A stretch of 10,931 bases of DNA from Spirochaetales bacterium (GTDB lineage: Bacteria > Spirochaetota > Spirochaetia > DTKZ01), in NCBI GenBank assembly GCA_017998025.1, contig JAGODW010000025.1:1-10931 (forward strand), written 5' to 3'. Shown here in pieces: positions 6,908 through 10,931 of the stretch. Numbering within the stretch: position 1 is the first letter of the stretch; each line of letters opens with the position of its first letter. Under the pieces are notes generated by a model that searched no databases, had not been told where the DNA came from, and was given only the letters and a program-made list of their open reading frames with translations. The position numbers and the translations under genes were made by a program.

Positions 6908-7794
6908 CAATCACCTACTCGAAATCTGAAGGTTTGATTTCGTTCATTTCCTGTAAAATCCCTTGCAACGATTTCTATGTTTGCAACTCCCGGATTCAGC
7001 TGCACCGATTTTAATCGCATTCGGAAAGCTTCCTTGTATACTTGCTCTGCAGAGAAACCTTCTGAAGGATATACTCGAATCTTTCCCGCCGATTCTTTTA
7101 ATGCATCCATCGTGAGTGTGAAAAGTTCTTGGCCATTAATGTATAAACTTACCTTATATACGCCCATCGGCCAGAACATAGTAACAGCACTGCTCAGATC
7201 ATAAATCTCCGCAGTTATTTCCCAATTCCCTTTCGGCACCAGATCTGAAGTGGGCAGGGTAATAAGAGCATCTTTCGATTCTAGTTGCACATTTCGAATG
7301 ACCGGTCGCCTGGAATCTTTAAAGGGAGGAAGGAGAAGGAAAGGATTTACGAATTGCCCAGCTTCACCGTCATAAATAAATAAAGATACACCGGAAGTTT
7401 CAGCAGCTCCTGTTAATCCCGCTTTTCCCAGGCTATCCGTTTTTCCAACATATGTTTTACTATCAACTGCCGACTCAGACAGCGCAAAGTTTCCATAGAT
7501 CGATCGCAATGCATTCTCATGTTCTATTACAATAAAAGAACCCAAAGCATACGGAAGACGTCCATCTTGGATAGACTCGTAATGGGAAAAAATAATTTCC
7601 CCATCCTCAATAGGTTTTACCTCGGAGGCTGGAGAAAATAGGGTTATCCCTTTAAAAAAACTTTCTCCTTTCCATTGCCCGAATACGGATAGAATTCTCG
7701 GTTCTACAGGCCATTGGTAAGAAAACAGAGAGGGGACAAACGAACTGAACAATAAAATAACAAATAAAATAAAAACCGTATTACAGCGCCTCAT
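6907..7794 (-). CDS. Exported degenerate M23 (LytM-fold) protein, probably catalytically inactive
   Basis: The 295-residue protein has a signal peptide (MRRC, hydrophobic 7-24, cleavage probably around FS-YQ at 25-26; no lipobox cysteine). Residues 28-156 follow an M23/LytM fold: WPVEPRILSVFGQ, GESFFKGITLFSPASEVKPIEDGEIIFS, SFIVIEHENALRSIYGNF, YVGKTDSLGKAGLTG, GVSLFIYDGE. All the zinc-site positions are replaced. HxGxD becomes F47-x-G-x-T51, the catalytic YxH becomes Tyr-Gly-Asn102, and HLH becomes Ser137-Leu-Phe139. It should therefore lack peptidase activity. By analogy with inactive LytM proteins such as EnvC and NlpD of E. coli, it may bind peptidoglycan or activate an amidase; this is inference. 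Residues 160-295 are a beta-rich, Ig-like extension. The ATG overlaps the preceding stop (ATGA) with only a weak ribosome site, implying translational coupling. Confidence 0.82.
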   Translation of the reverse strand: MRRCNTVFILFVILLFSSFVPSLFSYQWPVEPRILSVFGQWKGESFFKGITLFSPASEVKPIEDGEIIFSHYESIQDGRLPYALGSFIVIEHENALRSIYGNFALSESAVDSKTYVGKTDSLGKAGLTGAAETSGVSLFIYDGEAGQFVNPFLLLPPFKDSRRPVIRNVQLESKDALITLPTSDLVPKGNWEITAEIYDLSSAVTMFWPMGVYKVSLYINGQELFTLTMDALKESAGKIRVYPSEGFSAEQVYKEAFRMRLKSVQLNPGVANIEIVARDFTGNERNQTFRFRVGD

Positions 7795-8879
7795 CCTGCT
7801 TTCACCTCAAAATAAAGAATCTGATCTAAAATTCCTATCAGGAAGGATGAGTCCCACACCTTATAGCAAAACGGTCCCTCTACCGGAAAAGATTTGAAAA
7901 AAACTTTTTTGCCATAAAAATTCACCCCATAGAATACATGCCCGCCATTGGTACGAGTCCATGCCGTTACGATACCCTCAGCAATAGGACCGGAAATACT
8001 CTGGAGCTTTCCTTCCAGGGAGACCCGTACAGGCTGAGATAAATTTGTATCTATGAGCCGTATCCCTTCTGGATCCTCGAAGAAGAAAATCCCGGCGGGA
8101 TAAACGACTAAGCCTTGGATAGATCGACGATAGTCACTGGAAAGTTCAAAAGCACTAAGCTGCCTATATCCTGTTACTGTTCTCTCCAGCAGTATGCCCC
8201 TCTGAGGATGAAGCCCTAACACTATACCGATAAACCGGTCATTCGCAGAGATCGAAACACAGTATACGGCATGGAGAATTCCTTCCCGCTCCCGTTCTTG
8301 ATAAAGGACATCCCCTGTATCCTTTAACACAAAGAAAGAGCCGTCCAATAATCCCACAACCGTATGAGACGTACCGGCATCTACCGTAGTGATCAATTGA
8401 TTAAAATCTTTTTCCCACTTTACTTCTCCCTGGGAAGAAACTTCCGTTATCCTGCAGCCATCCTGAGACAGCACAAACAACCGGCTCCTTCGAACAAACG
8501 GATATCCATCTACCTGGACATTCGCACAAAATCTTCCCCAAGGATCCTTAAGAAGCAGGTTCTTTGGCACAGCAGAGTAATTAATAAAGCCTCGATCAGA
8601 AATTGCTGCATTGTGCAGGACCTTTTCTTTATATAGTAAAACGCCCTCTCGAGTTACATACCCCACAGTGTCCCCTAAAAGAAATCCAATATTCCTCTCT
8701 TTCCCCTGTTCACCATAGAGGGGGGGGGATGAAGAAGGGTGCGCAAAATCTGTAACAGAAACTACCCATCGGGGAATTATTAACAGTTCCTTTCCCAGCG
8801 AACGAGGAAATATAGTGATATACACAACGAGAAATAGGAGTATTCCTATCCATTTCCGTTTGTGAGGCTTGTCCGTCAT
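7791..8879 (-). CDS. Membrane-anchored or exported beta-propeller-like protein
   Basis: This is a 362-residue protein that I do not recognise by name. It has a basic N-terminus (KPHKRK) and one hydrophobic segment (WIGILLFLVVYITIF, 10-24) that acts as a signal peptide or anchor. The rest is a succession of short strands with repeat-like units such as RLFVLSQDGCRITEVSSQGEVKWEKDF, GLLDGSFFVLKDTGDVLYQE, GIFFFEDPEGIRLIDTN and ILDQILYFEVKAG. This pattern fits a WD40/PQQ-type beta-propeller, probably on the periplasmic side. It is first gene of the operon with the degenerate LytM protein (4 bp overlap), so an envelope scaffold role is inferred. A C9 run lies at codons 51-54. The ATG at 8879 has AGGA directly abutting it rather than at normal spacing, and the likely promoter leaves a leader of only a few bases. 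Confidence 0.7.
   Translation of the reverse strand: MTDKPHKRKWIGILLFLVVYITIFPRSLGKELLIIPRWVVSVTDFAHPSSSPPLYGEQGKERNIGFLLGDTVGYVTREGVLLYKEKVLHNAAISDRGFINYSAVPKNLLLKDPWGRFCANVQVDGYPFVRRSRLFVLSQDGCRITEVSSQGEVKWEKDFNQLITTVDAGTSHTVVGLLDGSFFVLKDTGDVLYQEREREGILHAVYCVSISANDRFIGIVLGLHPQRGILLERTVTGYRQLSAFELSSDYRRSIQGLVVYPAGIFFFEDPEGIRLIDTNLSQPVRVSLEGKLQSISGPIAEGIVTAWTRTNGGHVFYGVNFYGKKVFFKSFPVEGPFCYKVWDSSFLIGILDQILYFEVKAG
8720..8728 (-). repeat. C9 homopolymer (G9 on plus strand) in the beta-propeller gene
   Basis: Nine consecutive C residues encode the end of Ser51, Pro52, Pro53 and the first base of Leu54. This lies just after the anchor in a low-complexity HPSSSPPL linker. It is the longest homopolymer I found in the window. 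Gain of one C gives a stop at codon 57; loss of one gives a stop at codon 68. Poly-G/C runs of this length are known phase-variation substrates in Treponema pallidum and other bacteria. Confidence 0.9.
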
Positions 8880-8898
8880 TCCTACGGTAGCTTATACT
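8869..8898 (+). promoter_or_regulatory. Candidate cdd promoter
   Basis: TATACT (8893-8898) is a 5/6 match to the -10 consensus. TTGTCC (8869-8874) is a 4/6 match to the -35, with an 18 bp spacer. Transcription would start close to 8905, immediately in front of the GGAGG ribosome site, giving a leader of about 18 bases. The -35 is close to the start codon of the divergent gene (8877-8879). Confidence 0.5.
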
Positions 8899-8918
8899 AC
8901 AGAAAGGAGGCCTGTCAA
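8891..8918 (-). promoter_or_regulatory. Candidate promoter of the beta-propeller/LytM/methyltransferase operon
   Basis: On the minus strand a perfect -35 TTGACA (8918-8913) is followed after 16 bp by TATAAG (8896-8891), a 5/6 match to the -10. Transcription would start within about 10 bases of the ATG at 8879, so the message would have almost no leader. The -10 shares its TATA core with the candidate cdd -10 on the other strand, and the -35 lies between the cdd ribosome site and its ATG. Confidence 0.6.
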
Positions 8919-8922
8919 CGAA

Positions 8923-9342
8923 ATGTATTCCTTAAGAGAATATGAAAATCTTCTCCAAACTGCTCGCAATGCAGCTCTCAATGCGTATGCACCCTATTCC
9001 CAGTTTCGTGTGGGAGCGGCTTTACTGTGTAAAGATGGGACCTTAGTTACAGGTTCAAACGTAGAGAATCGTTCTTACGGCTTGACGATCTGTGCAGAAA
9101 GAGTAGCCATCGGTTCTGCTATTTCCCAGGGAAAACATGAGTTTGCCGCGTTAGCGATCTTTTGTTTGGATGCGGGATATCCCATTTCCCCTTGTGGTGC
9201 ATGTAGACAGGTTATCTCTGAATTTGTATCCGAAGAGTTCCCAATTATTTTTTCAGGATTCAAGGGGGGCATCGTCCAAACTACCCTGGGAGAAATATTC
9301 CCGTTTGATGCTCTCCATGAATTAAAAAAAACTGATCAATGA
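8923..9342 (+). CDS. cdd: Cytidine deaminase (homotetrameric type)
   Basis: This cytosolic pyrimidine-salvage enzyme deaminates cytidine and deoxycytidine to uridine and deoxyuridine. The 139 residues match the short tetrameric class. Substrate-binding NVEN (47-50) is followed by CAE (zinc ligand Cys57, catalytic Glu59) and PCGAC (zinc ligands Cys91 and Cys94). FRVGAALL (28-35) and FPFDAL (126-131) are also typical. The frame is open upstream to a TTG at 8869, but the ATG at 8923 is chosen because AAAGGAGG (8903-8910) precedes it, at a somewhat long 12-base spacing, and the protein then begins at the family position. It is the only plus-strand gene, divergent from the beta-propeller operon. 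Its last 7 bases overlap the 3' end of the gene on the opposite strand. Confidence 0.96.
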   Translation: MYSLREYENLLQTARNAALNAYAPYSQFRVGAALLCKDGTLVTGSNVENRSYGLTICAERVAIGSAISQGKHEFAALAIFCLDAGYPISPCGACRQVISEFVSEEFPIIFSGFKGGIVQTTLGEIFPFDALHELKKTDQ

Positions 9343-9353
9343 GCATGATGCTC
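9324..9353 (-). terminator. Weak candidate terminator of the recN unit
   Basis: On the minus strand a small dyad GAGCATCATGCTC (9353-9341, at most a 5 bp stem with a 3-base loop) spans the 3' end of the helical-protein gene. It is followed after 9 bases by eight T (9331-9324). The T-run is the A8 within the C-terminal codons of cdd. The stem is short and the spacing long, so efficiency is doubtful. Confidence 0.3.
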
Positions 9354-10178
9354 TAAGGGTGGCTTTGTTCCAGGGGTTCGCCTGCTATCCAAACGGCGTT
9401 CGTCATCTGCCATCTTCTGCGTCCATACCTCAATTTTTTTACGGATAGTTTCTGCATTCGGGCCATCCCCTAAAAGCAGATAAAGTCTCCGTAAGGCACC
9501 CAGATAGCTGATAGCAAGCTTGAAATCATCTATTCGAAGGGTTGATAATTCATACTTTTCTCGATAGCGATCTGCCGCTTTTTGCAGGAGATCCTTTAAA
9601 AGATTTAAGTGAGATGTCCTAAACTGATAACCTTCCGAACGTGGATCCAGTCCCTCCGCCAGATTTTTCATATTGAAGATATTTTTTGCCACCGTGGCAA
9701 ACCTTCCTTCTAATTCAACAAAGGACCATTTCCACTTTGACTGTTCTCCAAATGCATCTATTACAGATTGTATAGTGAATCCTAATTTTTGTACTAAAGC
9801 GTACCGTTTCTCATCCTGCATTCCTTCTATAAGCTCCAATTTTTCCTTGTAATCAGAATACGGGGTATCGATACAATTGGACACCACATCCTCTAAATAA
9901 ATAATGCTTTTATAACAACTTTTACGGGCCTCGTTTAAGAATGAATCATTTTTTACAGCCAGAAGAGATAGAGAAATCTCATTTAATAGAAGATAGTAAG
10001 AAGCCAGATTTAAGGATTCCTCCGCCAGGTTGATCTTCACATAGGCGGCATTTGAGTCCCCCTTCTCAACAACCTTTAGAAGATTTTTTTCCCGCTGAAT
10101 GAACTGCTCCAGTATTGTTTTATATTCTTTAACTTTTTCGAAATAACGCCGTTTTGCTTCTACACTTATTTTTCCCAT
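9336..10178 (-). CDS. Unrecognised alpha-helical protein downstream of recN
   Basis: This 280-residue, highly charged protein has no signal peptide or membrane segment. I cannot assign a family. The sequence appears almost entirely helical (for example EAKRRYFEKVKEYKTILEQFIQREKNLLKVVEKG, and LKDLLQKAADRYREKYELSTLRIDDFKLAISYLGALRRLYLLLGDGPNAETIRKKIE). A TPR-like or helical-bundle fold is possible. The C-terminus is a proline- and histidine-containing tail (TPGTKPPLEHHAH). The ATG at 10178 has a GGAGAGG site immediately upstream and the gene begins 11 bp after the recN stop, so the two are probably co-transcribed. The context suggests conservation next to recN but does not give a function. Its stop overlaps the cdd stop region on the other strand by 7 bp. 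Confidence 0.75.
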   Translation of the reverse strand: MGKISVEAKRRYFEKVKEYKTILEQFIQREKNLLKVVEKGDSNAAYVKINLAEESLNLASYYLLLNEISLSLLAVKNDSFLNEARKSCYKSIIYLEDVVSNCIDTPYSDYKEKLELIEGMQDEKRYALVQKLGFTIQSVIDAFGEQSKWKWSFVELEGRFATVAKNIFNMKNLAEGLDPRSEGYQFRTSHLNLLKDLLQKAADRYREKYELSTLRIDDFKLAISYLGALRRLYLLLGDGPNAETIRKKIEVWTQKMADDERRLDSRRTPGTKPPLEHHAH

Positions 10179-10189
10179 AACCTCTCCGT

Positions 10190-10931
10190 CTACCTCTGGA
10201 TTCTACCGAACTTACGCAGCAACTCTTCAGCATGAATCAAGGAAACGGTTTCTTCTGGCTCGCCCGATAACATCCTTGCTATTTCCTTAACACGTTCCTC
10301 TCTCTCAATATATTTAATATCGGTGTAAGTTCTTTCACCTTCTACAATTTTTTCAACCCGAACGTGCCTATCCCCCCTCGCTGCAAGGGACGCTAAATGG
10401 GTAATGACCAGCACCTGTTTGTATCGGGATAGATTATATAAGTACTCACCTACTACAACGGCTGCTTCACCTCCGATCCCCGTATCGATTTCATCAAAAA
10501 TTAAACATCCGATAGAATCCGATTCGGCCAATACCGTTTTAATAGCCAGCATGATTCGAGATACTTCACCTCCCGAAGCAATCTCCTTTAAAGGCTTCAG
10601 CGGCTCTCCCGGATTCGGTGCAATAAGGAAAGAAACAGAATCAAAACCAAATGGGCCGCATACAACTACTCCTGGATTCGATTCTTTCCGGGTGAGGGAG
10701 ATTTGAAACCGTATTTTTTTCATACCGAGTTTGCTCAAAGCCTCGGTGACAGCATTTTGAAGCTTCTCAGCGGCTTTTTTCCTCATTTCAGATATTTCAT
10801 GCGCTTCAGCTAAAAGATTCCTTTCTTTTTCAGTAATTGCCCGATCCAGTTCTCCCATTTCTTGAGATGTCCGTTCAAGTTCCTGTACCCTCTTCTGGGC
10901 TTGTTCCTTAAATTGAAGTATCTCTTTAAGG
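10190..10931 (-). CDS. recN: DNA repair protein RecN, C-terminal part (runs off window edge)
   Basis: RecN is an SMC-like ATPase that acts early in double-strand-break repair. About 246 C-terminal residues are visible, and the frame stays open to the window edge, so the start lies outside. The first part is the end of the coiled coil (LKEILQFKEQAQKRVQELERTSQEM, continuing to about residue 60). The C-terminal ATPase lobe follows: PNPGEPLKPLKEIASGGEVSRIMLAIK with the ABC signature ASGGE, Walker B CLIFDEIDTGIGGEAAVVVG, the QVLVITHLASLAARGD histidine switch, and the end region REERVKEIARMLSGE. These match RecN rather than SMC or RecF. A methionine at 10858 is internal to the coiled coil and is not the start. 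The stop is followed 11 bp later by the helical-protein gene. Confidence 0.96.
   Translation of the reverse strand, partial: LKEILQFKEQAQKRVQELERTSQEMGELDRAITEKERNLLAEAHEISEMRKKAAEKLQNAVTEALSKLGMKKIRFQISLTRKESNPGVVVCGPFGFDSVSFLIAPNPGEPLKPLKEIASGGEVSRIMLAIKTVLAESDSIGCLIFDEIDTGIGGEAAVVVGEYLYNLSRYKQVLVITHLASLAARGDRHVRVEKIVEGERTYTDIKYIEREERVKEIARMLSGEPEETVSLIHAEELLRKFGRIQR

Noticed and set aside
6908..6910. TTG start for the methyltransferase, one codon upstream of the ATG
   Set aside because: The adjacent ATG gives a classic TGATG stop-start overlap and is the stronger initiator.
8869..8922. N-terminal extension of cytidine deaminase from TTG at 8869
   Set aside because: The 18 extra residues are not part of the family, TTG has no ribosome site, and the AAAGGAGG site favours the ATG at 8923.
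1..10931. CRISPR array, tRNA, rRNA, insertion sequence, integrase, phage or defence genes
   Set aside because: I saw no spaced direct repeats, cloverleaf sequence, transposase or integrase motif, and nearly all the sequence is explained by conserved chromosomal genes.

Overview
The window looks like chromosomal DNA from a spirochaete, most likely a Treponema-like lineage. Three observations suggest this. The division/cell-wall (dcw) cluster is shortened to mraZ-rsmH-ftsL-murF-mraY, with no ftsI or murE between ftsL and murF. A DUF4912 gene sits next to a GH57 branching enzyme. recN is followed by an unrecognised helical protein and then a beta-propeller/degenerate-LytM pair. The genus is inferred, not read from the sequence. 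Base composition is moderate, no mobile element, tRNA, rRNA or CRISPR array is visible, and all genes but one lie on the minus strand.

Read in the direction of transcription (minus strand, high to low coordinates), the window opens inside the 3' part of recN (10931-10190). Eleven bases later comes an unrecognised 280-residue helical protein (10178-9336). The tail of that gene overlaps, tail to tail, the only plus-strand gene, a tetramer-type cytidine deaminase (8923-9342). Divergent from cdd is a tightly overlapping three-gene operon (8879-6068): a membrane-anchored beta-propeller-like protein, a LytM/M23-fold protein that has lost its zinc ligands, and a SAM methyltransferase with a Cys4 ribbon. 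The cdd gene and this operon appear to share a very compact divergent promoter whose -10 boxes overlap.

The next unit (5984-3638) has its own sigma70-type promoter with a palindrome in the spacer. It carries a DUF4912 protein and a GH57 1,4-alpha-glucan branching enzyme, presumably a glycogen/alpha-glucan module. An AT-rich gap of about 150 bp follows.

The last unit is the dcw operon (3408 to beyond position 1). mraZ is preceded by a TTGACA promoter and a ladder of TGGGN-like boxes repeating every 10 bp, the expected pattern of an autoregulatory MraZ operator. rsmH, ftsL, murF and mraY then follow with 4-8 bp overlaps, and mraY runs off the edge.

The least expected signals are three: the phased MraZ box ladder running through the promoter, a C9 homopolymer early in the beta-propeller gene where a change of one base in either direction truncates the protein, and the operon built around an inactive LytM domain, which may be an uncharacterised envelope module.
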